A DNA stretch of 64,000 nucleotides, taken from the NCBI GenBank assembly GCA_030247855.1, contig JAPDRN010000062.1, positions 35,260 to 99,259 of the forward strand, read 5' to 3'. This document shows positions 45,591 through 55,643 of the stretch, piece by piece; position 1 is the stretch's first letter; each line of letters starts with the position of its first letter. The translations under genes and the position numbers were made by a program. The notes under the pieces are model-generated. The model was not told the DNA's origin. It made no database searches and saw only the letters and a program-made list of their open reading frames with translations. Source of the stretch: Knufia peltigerae (Eukaryota; Ascomycota; Eurotiomycetes; Chaetothyriales; Trichomeriaceae).

Positions 45591-46813
45591 GACGCAGATG
45601 ACAGAAACAGGTGGTCGAGTTGCAATGAGCGCGTCACTGAAGGCCAGAATCACATCAAGATGATGTTCTCACCTTCGTAGGTCTTCAGTGCACTTGGTTC
45701 TGAGGTGGTGATAGGCGACAATGACGAGAAGGTCAGTTGTATCTCGGTCTAGCGCCCAGATCAGGGTGAGTTGGGGTTGACTTGGGGGTCAATTATAGGG
45801 ACCGCGGAAAGTGAGCCAGTTAAACAAAGGGATAACCGAATGGTGGCGAAGGCCACCTGAGTACCTTTTTGTTGGTAGGTAGCGACAGCCCACTGCTGAG
45901 TAATCCAAGTCCTATATAATACCATCGAGAGTCATTAATATCTGCTCAGGGCCGCCGCTTTTGATGGCCTGCTCTTAACAGCCTTGCCTCTCCCAGGTGT
46001 CCGAGCCCCAAGATCTTGGCATTTCACCCCGCGGCGGGGCTGAGAACAGGGCGGCGACACTCTCCTCCGGAAGGGGATGAGCTGGGCGTTTTACCCTTTG
46101 CCTGTCATAGCCTTCCTTGTCCTCTGTCGGTATTATCCTCGCCGACTACTCGTACCATCCTTTGTTAACCTAAGCATTGATGTTGGTAATGGAGCTATGG
46201 CTTAGATTCCGAGGAAACTACATCTTCAGGCAGGTCTCGTTACTCTGATGTCTCGATTCAAGTTTTATACGGTTGGTCGAGGTACTACTGGTTTTTCCCC
46301 GGCCATTAAAACTGAGTTGCTAGCATTGACGCGCTGCAGGCCTTTTTGCCAGTGCTATCATGTTTAGGTTTGGTGAAGGCTTTCCGCTCAAACATAGCAG
46401 CTTGCAGCATGAAGCCGACCCGTCCTCTTGCGAATTCCAAGCCGGACTGGCTTGGGGAGACGCCTTCGAGCCTCCTAACTGCCCCGGATTCAACTAACGA
46501 CCGATTAATTAGTGCCGGATTCTCTCGGCTACATATACTCCGTACATAACTTACCTGCAGAGTAGTCCTGGACTAGGCCTGCCCGCCTGGCCCTAAATTT
46601 CTCTCTCTCTCGTCTCTTTTTTGTACGGCCGGAGCAGTATTGCGCCGTCCCCTGGAGTATTACCCCCTTTCACGCCGCTTTATTAGCTACCCACCTACCC
46701 ACCTATTCGATCTCGCCCTGCCTCGTAAATCTCATTCAACACTCCGCACTGCGAATTGTATTGGCCACTGAGTGCTATTTTCCTTCTTGTTATATCTATT
46801 GGTTCGACTAGCT
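45591..46813. other. Divergent intergenic region between two regulators
   Basis: About 1.2 kb between the start codons of the bZIP-DUF3425 gene (minus) and the Zn2Cys6 gene (plus), so it holds both promoters. A TATATAA-like stretch lies near 45913, and TACTCCGTA at 46536-46544. No gene seen. Confidence 0.5.
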
Positions 46814-49102
46814 ATGGCCGTGAATGGCACCGGTGAGCGCAGGGCAACTCATTCCTCCAGTTCTAGCACCTGGCGTATTCCGCGAGTGCTTCGTTCCCGG
46901 CTGGGTTGTGAAACCTGTAAGACGCGACGAGTAAAATGCTCAGAAGATCGTCCGATATGCGCAAGTTGCGCCCGACTTGGACTTGATTGTGCTTACCTGT
47001 CGCAATCTCGTCCAAAGCCTCGAGGTTTAGCTGTGGCGACACCTGACAAGGAGGTGCCTACGACCTCGTCTAGGGCTCGTGAGTTGACTTCGACCCTTCC
47101 TAGACACGAAGATGCATCCCATCAGGAGCCCAACTTGAGCCTTGTAAGCCTGGCCACAGAGGGCGGGCGGGATAATGCCTATCTGGACAACTTTTCTGGC
47201 GATACCTTCCACCTAATCAATGCTACCGCGGAGTTCAATGACCAATCCCGAGATTTGGGGTGGCCTCATGGTGACCTCATGCAGATGAATTACGATGGCT
47301 CTATCCCACTCAGTCCATTGTGGGAGGGATACGGCTTTAACGCTCCAATGTGGGAAAGTGCATCTGCAGACCTGATACCTTCCGCCGTAGCAGCGGCAGC
47401 AGACTTCAATTCCGTTGATGGAAACTTGGAGCATACTACAGGTTTCATGGTCGGTGCCGACACAAGCCGCCAGGAGCAGCCAGAGAACGATGACGGGAAT
47501 AATCAACCGCACGGAACCACGCAGCCAACGGGAAGGTCTTACAGCGGCCAGCAGGAGGACGACTGCTTCGGACAGGGTTTCGATGGAGACACGGATTTCA
47601 GTACTCAGGCTTCTTCATCGCCTCAGTGGGCGCGTAACGACCACATCCGAACCAACGATGCCGAAACCAGGCACCTTCTCTCTCTCTTCCAGTCAATTGT
47701 CCAGCCACCGGCGTCGATACTTATTGGAGGTTTGCGAAAATGGCGCCGCCTCCAGCACTATCTTGTTAGGCTCGGTTCTCAGTGCAACCTTGTTTTCGAC
47801 AGCCTGGTATGCGTTATAGAGTTTTTGTTCATCGACGAGATCTGTCAGAGTGCGGGACAGAGTCGAGAGACGCGTCTCAGCTATATTATGGACCGACGTC
47901 AATCGCTTCTTATCGCGCTTCGTGCCTGGGTCACGGACACCCAACAACCCACTCCTTCAACGCACGAACAGCAGCTGGGCGCTCTCTTCTTGCTGGCGTG
48001 GTTAGAGGCTATGAAAGACCAAGATGCACACAGCACTCCATTTCCAAAGGATCTAGCTGATGCCATCCTTGTCAAGGATACGGATTGGAACCGGTCCTCG
48101 AGGGTGTTACTATCGTGGCTTTGGTCACTAGACAGCAAAGCCACGCATTTGACTGGCGAGCGTCGGCTGTTCTCTGAGCAAGCTCTGCTCGTCCTAGCTC
48201 GCCATCCCTATCAAGTAGTCATCTCTCAGGCTGAAGACAACGACGAAGATATAGAGAACGAAGCCCTGGAATCGACTGGTGCTTCCAAACGTATGCCTTC
48301 CAAATCATACGAGGTTGTTCAAGGCCGGAGGATCGATTTGCAGCCCAAATCATCGCTGACAAGCTCCCACATTAAGCAGATCATGCTGCACTCGCTGCTT
48401 CAGCCTGCCATCGAATGGTACATGGACACGCAAGCTTTCTGTCGGAAGATAAGCTCCCATGATCGGCATCACCGACCCCGAGGCACCCCCGACGATGAGT
48501 TTGCCGTTATTGTGGCCAGCAAACAGTTAGAGGAACAACTGTGGGAGATCTGGGACCAAAGACCTGCCATGATATCTCTCAGCAAGGACCAATTATGCAG
48601 CATGCTACCGACCGATCTTGCGTTGAGATTACATGAGGTTTATAGCGTGCATCTTGCATGCTACTGGGTTCTCTTCGTCTACCTTCATCGGGTAGTGTGG
48701 TGGAACCTCCCGCACTCGGCAACAACAACATCCGCGCTCAATCGAGTCTGGGACCTTTTTCAGCAGTGCTACGGCGAAGAGATCGATGGGTCGAAGATCG
48801 TACATCCCGGCTTGCTCTGGCAGGTTTTCTTGTTTGGCTCGGAGTGCACTGACGAAACCCACCGGACGTGGAGTGTCCAACAGCTCGAGGGCTTAGCATC
48901 CTCAAAAATGGTGTTGCAGACTCAAACGGGCAATTCTGATGGCCTGCCATCTTTCAAGATGAGTGCAGGTGTGACTCGGAATGCCAAAAGAGCGCTACTA
49001 CTCCTGAAAGAGCTAATTCGGCGACAGCAAAAGACCAAGGTCCGCGTTGATGACAGGACCCTGTCGATGGAAATGTTTGGATGCTACTTTTCTCTGGTTT
49101 AG
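46814..49102 (+). CDS. Zn2Cys6 fungal transcription factor
   Basis: A binuclear zinc cluster regulator read as a single exon of 762 residues. The frame extends to 46772 without an ATG, so I use the ATG at 46814 (MAVNGTGERR). The cluster is Cys32, 35, 42, 49, 52, 59 in LGCETCKTRRVKCSEDRPIC and the following segment. A Ser/Gln-rich acidic linker follows (about 75-290), then a helical C-terminal half of the Fungal_trans_2 type, with a DNDEDIENEALE acidic stretch. It is the nearest regulator to the thiolase / CoA ligase pair, convergent with the thiolase gene (about 110 bp between their stops), so it is the best candidate for a pathway-specific activator. No binding data can be read from sequence. 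Confidence 0.9.
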   Translation: MAVNGTGERRATHSSSSSTWRIPRVLRSRLGCETCKTRRVKCSEDRPICASCARLGLDCAYLSQSRPKPRGLAVATPDKEVPTTSSRARELTSTLPRHEDASHQEPNLSLVSLATEGGRDNAYLDNFSGDTFHLINATAEFNDQSRDLGWPHGDLMQMNYDGSIPLSPLWEGYGFNAPMWESASADLIPSAVAAAADFNSVDGNLEHTTGFMVGADTSRQEQPENDDGNNQPHGTTQPTGRSYSGQQEDDCFGQGFDGDTDFSTQASSSPQWARNDHIRTNDAETRHLLSLFQSIVQPPASILIGGLRKWRRLQHYLVRLGSQCNLVFDSLVCVIEFLFIDEICQSAGQSRETRLSYIMDRRQSLLIALRAWVTDTQQPTPSTHEQQLGALFLLAWLEAMKDQDAHSTPFPKDLADAILVKDTDWNRSSRVLLSWLWSLDSKATHLTGERRLFSEQALLVLARHPYQVVISQAEDNDEDIENEALESTGASKRMPSKSYEVVQGRRIDLQPKSSLTSSHIKQIMLHSLLQPAIEWYMDTQAFCRKISSHDRHHRPRGTPDDEFAVIVASKQLEEQLWEIWDQRPAMISLSKDQLCSMLPTDLALRLHEVYSVHLACYWVLFVYLHRVVWWNLPHSATTTSALNRVWDLFQQCYGEEIDGSKIVHPGLLWQVFLFGSECTDETHRTWSVQQLEGLASSKMVLQTQTGNSDGLPSFKMSAGVTRNAKRALLLLKELIRRQQKTKVRVDDRTLSMEMFGCYFSLV

Positions 49103-49212
49103 AAGTCTACTGGGTACTAATACTCAAGAGAATTGCATGCGTGGCCACTATCATCAAAAAGCTTCAACAACTGATCGCTATATGGTTTCTGTTTCTTGCC
49201 AATTTGAAATCT

Positions 49213-50735
49213 CTACAACTTTGATCCACCATCCGAGGCAGCAACCACCCAAGGTAACGTCGCCACTACATAAGGCGAGAAATCAGCCTTTTGAGCTCTC
49301 ACGCGGTTCCAGTCACGTCGAGTGATTGCGCGTGCCTCTTCAGCTGGATTATATCCAAGCCTGTCACGCCCATCAGCCTCTGGTCTGGTTGTACCAGGCT
49401 CGGGTGCTTCACGGCCATCGTGCCTGCGGTATATTGTCACCACTGTTGCCCCTCCTAGACCCATGTTGTGTGCCATACAATATTTTGTGGATGGCACCGC
49501 CCGTTTCTTGGTCCAACCTCTTAGATGCCATACTAGCTCGGCGCACTGAGCCAAGCCAGTGGCTCCAAGAGGATGTCCTTTGGAAATTAGCCCTCCACTG
49601 GGGTTCACCAGCCAGTTGCGCATGCCAACTGCGCTTGACTGATCGCGATGGTATGTGAGCTTCCCATCTTCCACCAACTTCCAGCCATATCCATGGGCCG
49701 CCAGTCCTAGGTCTTCCATGGCGCACATTTGGTTTGTGGTGAAGCAATCATGGAGCTCTATCACGGAAATATCACGGGGGCCTATTCCTGCCTGCTCATA
49801 TGCTTCTCTTGCGGCCTGGCGGGTCATGTTTGAGCCAATGAGCTCAATTGCACTGTTCTGCTCGAAGAGGACTGGACTATCCGTCGACAAGGCCTGACCG
49901 GCAATCTCGACTGCAGAGGATTTTAGGAAAGGATGGCTGTTGAGAAATGACTGAGAAACAAGAACTGCGGCTGCTGCTCCGGTCTAAAATGCGGTTGTCA
50001 GCTGCGGACACAATATCACACACAATCCAAAGCTCTTACCGATGACGGGCAGCATTGCAATCGGGTCAAAGTGCCGGCAACAGCTGGACTCTGCAGCACC
50101 TCTGTAGCGCTGACAGCCTGCGCGAGTTGGCTGTATGGATTGTTGATGCCATGACGCCGGTTAATGGCTGTGATTTGAGCGAAGTGCTCTGCCTTGGCCC
50201 CGTTGCTGCCATATCGGTCGAGATATTCCGCTTGCGCGTTTGCGTATAGCCGAGGAGTCCAGCCTGGTGATGGTTTCCTTCTGTCTGCGATAGGGACTTG
50301 ATCTGCCGAAAGATCTAGAATGCGTGACAGCGGGCTGGTTCGATCCTTAAAGGTTTGAGGAAGAACTCCCGGATACATCTTGTCAAATCCTATGACTAGT
50401 ACACAGTCTGCCGACCCCGACTTGATGGCCTGGTTTGCCAGCCAGATGCCTGTACTCCCTGAACTGCACCAATTGTTCACGTTGAATATCGGAATGCCAG
50501 TCATACCTAGGCTGTAAAAGACGCGCTGGGCACATGTCGAGTCGCCGTACACGTAACAACCAATGCCTTGGTCGACCTCGTCGTACGTAATGCCTGCATC
50601 CAAGAGAGCTTTGACTCCAGCTGCGACGGCGAGATCAAAATAATCGGAACCAGGATCTTGAGCATGACTTGCCGACTTTCTGGGAGAATGAAATGGTGTC
50701 ATGCCTACACCAACGACGAAGGTGGAAGTTGCCAT
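49213..50735 (-). CDS. Peroxisomal SCPx-type 3-ketoacyl-CoA thiolase (ends SKL)
   Basis: A thiolase of the sterol carrier protein X group, which cleaves 3-ketoacyl-CoA with CoA, releasing acetyl- or propionyl-CoA from branched or bulky substrates. Two exons (50735-50040 and 49983-49213; 56-nt intron) give 488 residues. Motifs are FVVGVGMTPF at the N-terminus, the nucleophile Cys in NVNNWCSSGSTG, IELHDCFTTNQ, and GGLISKGHPLGATGLAQCAE carrying the catalytic His; the gene therefore looks active. The protein lacks the C-terminal SCP2 lipid-binding domain of animal SCPx; after the thiolase fold there is a divergent 80-residue tail ending SKL, a canonical PTS1 peroxisomal signal. It is divergent from the acyl-CoA synthetase gene, 618 bp away, which also ends in a PTS1. 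This pairing implies successive steps on one peroxisomal substrate. Confidence 0.93.
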
Positions 50736-51353
50736 GTTTGCCGAAGTTCACCAAAAATGTTGAGTCTAAACAATGTCGTCCTGAAATGGTGTGATATACA
50801 ACTCGATACAAGAACATCGGTTGTATCTATCTGGCTAAGTAACAGAAGGGTGTCCGAGGAACTTCCCTTTTTGGAGAGAGCTGCTCGGCTCAACTCTGCC
50901 CAGCCTCCTGTCACAGTGGTGCCTCACAGGAAAATCCCGGAATCCCTTCTTTGCTATCCAGTTTATTCTTCGTTGCAACGTCGAGACTTACACAATGGAG
51001 CTAGAGTGAGTATCTCTGATGGCGGAGACAGTGGAGACCAGCTGTGTAGGAAGAATACGACCACTTAGATGAGGGTTCATACTCGCCCTCGGGTATCGCA
51101 ACTGGTTGTGAATGGTCAATCGGCATCAAGAGCCATCGTTTGTCAGTCATTTCTCAACTGGATTGCAATAGCCGCATTAGAGCACGTTCCTACTCTTTGA
51201 CCAAACATCGACTCATCGAGGACTCTTTAAGTTGTCACTCTGGTGCCGCTGCAGACCGGCAATTGAATAGGAGCTCCGATACCAAAGTATCAACCTTACT
51301 TCATTCTCTCTACCAGCGTTTGTTCCACTCCTTGGGACGCAGCCTTCAGAATC
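50736..51353. promoter_or_regulatory. Shared divergent promoter, thiolase / acyl-CoA synthetase
   Basis: 618 bp separates the two start codons. Both enzymes carry peroxisomal signals, so co-regulation from here is likely. CCGAGG, CTCGGC and CCCGGAAT (all with CGG half-sites for zinc cluster factors) occur at about 50850-50945; I cannot show they are used. Confidence 0.55.
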
Positions 51354-53144
51354 ATGGCATCTGAACGCATCGATAGGAAGAGTCTTCGAAGGCTGCGCTG
51401 CATAGAGAAAGACAACGTATCAATTGTTCACGCTCCGTCCTCCGTCGGCCCTCTGTCACTGACATTTGGCGACGCTATCCGCAAACAAGCCAAAGAACGT
51501 CCGGATGCACTCTTTATACAATCGCATCACCAACAAAAGAGTCTAACTTACTCTCAAGCCAACGATCGAAGTGACGACCTAGCTCGTGGACTCGCAGCGC
51601 AGGGAGTCAAGAAAGGAGACCGAGTGGCCATAATGGCCGGCAACGAGATTGAGTATATTGAGGTGTTTCTGGCATGCACGAAACTTGGAACCCCGTGTGC
51701 CCTCATCAACTATGCCTACAGCGAACAAGAACTGCATTCGGTCCTGGCGTCGATTAACGTGTCTGTCCTGATAATGGTCCCGGCATTCGACCGCTACGAC
51801 TACCGCCAATGGATTCCCCGATTCAAGGAGAGAATCCGTTGCTTACAGCATATCGTCTTGCTCCACGGGAGCCGCTCAGACATGGATCATGGTCATGCCA
51901 TGGACTACGAGTGGCTAGTTTCCTCGGGAGCACGACATGAAATGGATTATGATCTCGATCTCGAACGTGTTGCACAAACTCTCAGTGACCTAGAGGTCAT
52001 CAACCTCCAATTCACGAGCGGTTCGACAGGGTTGCCCAAAGCATCGGCACTTACACATCGAGGCTTACTACACTGTGCCAAAAACATTGGAGACACAATG
52101 TACCTCACGCCCTCGGACCGCATTTGTCTACCCGTGCCTCTATTTCACAGCTTCGGAATAGTCATTGGAGTCACTACTGCCCTTGTTCATGGCGCGTCCG
52201 TAGTGCTATGTGACAACAAGTTCAATGTCAAGGCCACTCTGGAAAGTATAGGTCGGTATAAGTGTACTGGCCTATACGGTGTGACCACCATGTTCATCGC
52301 CGAGATGAACTACCCAGACTTCGCGGCCTATGACCTCTCGACCCTGCGTTTCGCCATCCTCTCAGGCTCTGCCGTGCCCGAGGCGCTGGTTCGAAAGGTA
52401 TGGGCTTCCATAGGAATTACACAAACGCACACCAATTGGGGAATGACAGAGGCAGGGTCTATCGTCACTATGACCCGTGACACTGACACACTACATCAAC
52501 GAATGTACACATCAGGCCGACTATTTCCTGGATTCTCGGCTAAGATCGTCGACCCAGCTACAAATCTTGTCGTGCCACGAGGCGAGAGAGGAGAGATCGT
52601 CCTTCGCGGGCCCGGCATTCAAACCAACTACTTCTCTAACCCCAGCAAAACGGCGGAGGCCCACGTGAAATCGCCCGAGGATGGTCTCGAATGGTTCCAT
52701 ACCGGTGATCAAGGCATTATCGACGATCAAGGATTCTTCACCATCACAGGCCGCATCAAGGACATGATCATTCGAGGAGGAGAAAACATCAGTCCCGTGG
52801 AAATTGAGGCTCGCTTGGCGGCACATCCCGCAGTCGCACAAAGTTCGGTGATCGGCGTGCCCGACGAGAAGTATGGAGAGCAAATCTGTGCATTTCTTGA
52901 GCCCCGGGCGGAATCTGTGTTGCCCTCGGATGACGAAGTCAGAGCTTGGGTTAGACAAACCTTGGCTCATTTCAAGGCACCGAGATACTTGGTCTGGCTA
53001 GGGACTCACTCCAAGTTTCGAGCCTGGCCCAAGACCGGGACGGGGAAGTTGAGGAAACCTGATCTGAGAAGGATTGCTCAAAGCATATTGAGCGAGGCCA
53101 GTGCCCCGCCAGACGACCGTGGGACACTCAGTTCTAGGCTGTAA
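51354..53144 (+). CDS. Peroxisomal acyl-CoA synthetase / aryl-CoA ligase (ends SRL)
   Basis: An ANL-superfamily ligase: it activates a carboxylic acid with ATP to an acyl-adenylate, then to a CoA thioester. Intronless, 596 residues. The P-loop-like AMP motif FTSGSTGLPK is at about 220-229. Further motifs are NWGMTEAG, the hinge region GRIKDMIIRGGENISPVEIE, and the C-terminal PKTGTGKLRK with the catalytic Lys. The protein ends SSRL; SRL is an accepted PTS1 variant, so peroxisomal import is likely. Overall form fits medium-chain, long-chain or 4-coumarate-CoA-ligase-like enzymes; the acid cannot be read from sequence with certainty. Its neighbours (thiolase ending SKL, anion-type transporter, feruloyl-esterase-type hydrolase) make a hydroxycinnamate or other side-chain aromatic acid a reasonable guess. 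Confidence 0.92.
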   Translation: MASERIDRKSLRRLRCIEKDNVSIVHAPSSVGPLSLTFGDAIRKQAKERPDALFIQSHHQQKSLTYSQANDRSDDLARGLAAQGVKKGDRVAIMAGNEIEYIEVFLACTKLGTPCALINYAYSEQELHSVLASINVSVLIMVPAFDRYDYRQWIPRFKERIRCLQHIVLLHGSRSDMDHGHAMDYEWLVSSGARHEMDYDLDLERVAQTLSDLEVINLQFTSGSTGLPKASALTHRGLLHCAKNIGDTMYLTPSDRICLPVPLFHSFGIVIGVTTALVHGASVVLCDNKFNVKATLESIGRYKCTGLYGVTTMFIAEMNYPDFAAYDLSTLRFAILSGSAVPEALVRKVWASIGITQTHTNWGMTEAGSIVTMTRDTDTLHQRMYTSGRLFPGFSAKIVDPATNLVVPRGERGEIVLRGPGIQTNYFSNPSKTAEAHVKSPEDGLEWFHTGDQGIIDDQGFFTITGRIKDMIIRGGENISPVEIEARLAAHPAVAQSSVIGVPDEKYGEQICAFLEPRAESVLPSDDEVRAWVRQTLAHFKAPRYLVWLGTHSKFRAWPKTGTGKLRKPDLRRIAQSILSEASAPPDDRGTLSSRL

Positions 53145-54003
53145 ACACATAGAGTTCTAGACCTTTTGACGAATTGGCGAAGGATGGCTTCTCTTGTCCT
53201 TTGTCTCTGCCCTTGATGGGCCACCCACACACGCCCGTCAGGACTCGGGTCAAGTACAGATTGGCCCCTTTTATTGTTTGTACATAGAACAGTTATAGAA
53301 CCAGTGGCCGTTTGCCGTCAATTGCGCCGACTTGTGGTGATGCACATTCATGGTCACAACTGTGTCGAGTCTTTCTAGGTGCAAGGAGAGGGGCCGTCTG
53401 GACCTCACACGTCTTCCACTTGGCTCCACATCAGCATGGACAGTGGAGAACCAGTTTTAACGTCTGGGTTCGACGAGTATAGTCGCTCAACGCTTCGTAT
53501 ACATCATGTCCACCATTATGGTTAGAGTCACAAGGCTAATCATGGTTCAAATCGGTGTGGTACTGTATTCTTCGGATGGATCCACCAAAAAAGGGAGACC
53601 TCTGTAAACAAGCGATTTTGTATCCAATCCACCTATGAGGATGCATTGCGACACCCGATGCACTAGAAAGACCCTGGGCTCGGCGTTGATCTCTTCTCCA
53701 GAGGGTCTGGCGCCCCAGGAATTCCTTTTTCCCCCAGCTGATGGATACCCACGAGTCGATATCACCCCACAAAAAGCCTAGAGTTTGGATGTCCCGACGA
53801 GGGATGTCAGATTTTGCATAAAAAGCCATATTGGCCGTGAACGAGAGACCCAACATCGAATTCATCAAGAATCGAAGAGTTCGTTCTTTTTTATTATCGT
53901 GTCAGGGAAGTCTTGCAGCATTCAGATCTCAGATCTCTCGCAGCATCCCAAAAGCATTCCCATCTCTAAGAATTTGGGGCCCATCATTTGATCATTCACC
54001 ACA
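53145..54003. other. Intergenic
   Basis: 3' region of the ligase gene and promoter of the transporter gene. No gene seen. Confidence 0.5.
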
Positions 54004-55643
54004 ATGGATCCGGAACATGGCCACAGTGGCAGTCTCGACAACGAAAAGGAGAGGGTCGAAGACATTCAAGTCTCCCGAGTCGAGCCCACACCGCCGTACG
54101 ACGCAGAGCGACACCGCCGGCTGAGGCGCAAGATTGATCTCCACCTCATGCCCATCTGTTTCTGGGTGTACCTCGTCAACTACCTCGACCGCTCCAACAT
54201 CGGCAATGCGAAGATCTTGAACTCGGAGACGGGCGATTCCTTCCTCCAGTCGCTCCACATGAGCCCCAACGGCTACGCGGTCACGGTGACCTTGTTCTCC
54301 ATCGCCTACAGCATCTTCGACGTGCCGGCCAATATTGTGTTGAAGCGCTTCTTTCGGCCCTCGTTGTGGTTCGGGTCTCTCTTCTTCTCGTGGGGGGTGC
54401 TCACGCTCGGATTCGGGTTCCTCAAAACTTACCCTTCTGCGGTCGTGATCCGATTCCTCATCGGAGCTCTCGAAGCAGGCTTCTATCCCGGTGCGTTTTT
54501 TGCCTTTTTTTTTTGGCGATATTGGTCAAAATTGTGAAAGTCGACAGGGGTGTGGCCGTCATACTGACTCTGATGCTCTTTTTCATGGTCCACAGGGATC
54601 GTCTACTACATCACATTTTGGTACAGGCAAGAAGAACGATCGTTTCGAATTGCCTTCTTCTCGGCCGGCACCACCCTCTCGGGCGCCTTCGGAGGATGTC
54701 TCGCGTATGGGGTCGCCCTCATCAACCGACGTGCCGGTCTCAAGGGCTGGCAGTGGCTCTTTGTGATTGAAGGCCTGATCACCATCTTCTCCACGGCTCT
54801 CTTGTTCTTCTTCCTTCCAGACTACCCGTCCACGTCGAAATGGCTCAAACCAGAAGAGAGGCAATTCGCCATCGACCGGCTAGACGAGCAGCAGTCGTCG
54901 TTCACGAGAGAACGTGCCAGTCGGCACGAGATCCTCGAGGCCTTGAGTCCTCGAATGATTGCACATTACATGGCGTTTGTAAGTGCTTCCACAATTCCCC
55001 ACCCTTCTCTCACTTCTCCTCTCGAGCGCGAGTGTCTAAACCGTCAAACCTCAAACCACAGTTCCTCGATGTTGTCGTATTCAGCTCACTGGTGTATTTC
55101 TGTCCCACAATCGTCAACGGACTGGGATACACTTCGATTCACGCACAGTTGATGACGGTGCCGGCTTGGAGTATCGGCTTCGTCGTGTCACTGATCGTAG
55201 CTTATTCGGGTGATAAGTTTAATGCGCGCGGATACCATGCGGCTCTGACGGCGACGCTGGGCGGCATCGGATTCCTGGCGTGCGTCATCCTGCCGGCCCA
55301 CGCCTATAGGGCTCGGTACGGGTGTCTGCTCCTGGCGTCCTGTGGGGCGTTCCCAACCCTCGCACCTCTCGCCGGCTGGGTCACCTGCAACGCGCCTGGG
55401 CAGCGCACCGTCGGCCTCTGTGCGGCTCTCAACAGCGCCGGCGTCGGTTTGGCCTCGGTGGTCTCGGTCTGGATCTGGAGGGCACAGGAGGCACCCCGTG
55501 GCTTTCCGACTGGAAATATAGTGTGTGCCGTCTGCAGCTTCGTCTCGGCTCTTCTGGCAATCGGCCTGAGGCTGCACTATGGACGGCTCAACAAGAAGAC
55601 TGCAGCAAGTGGAGACTTGAATGCTCGAGTCTGGGTGTACTGA
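54004..55643 (+). CDS. MFS transporter, Dal5/ACS (anion:cation symporter) type
   Basis: A plasma-membrane permease of the allantoate/pantothenate/organic-anion family. Three exons (54004-54490, 54596-54978, 55062-55643) give 483 residues with about 12 hydrophobic segments. Visible features are the N-terminal RRKIDLHLMPICFWVYLVNY and LDRSNIGNAKI, the classic start of this family, then FLIGALEAGFYPG joined by splicing to IVYYITFWYRQEERSFRIAF. The substrate is not readable, but known members carry organic acids such as allantoate, nicotinate, tartrate and aromatic acids. It is downstream and co-directional with the CoA ligase and upstream of the secreted esterase, which suits uptake of the acid the esterase releases. 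Confidence 0.92.
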
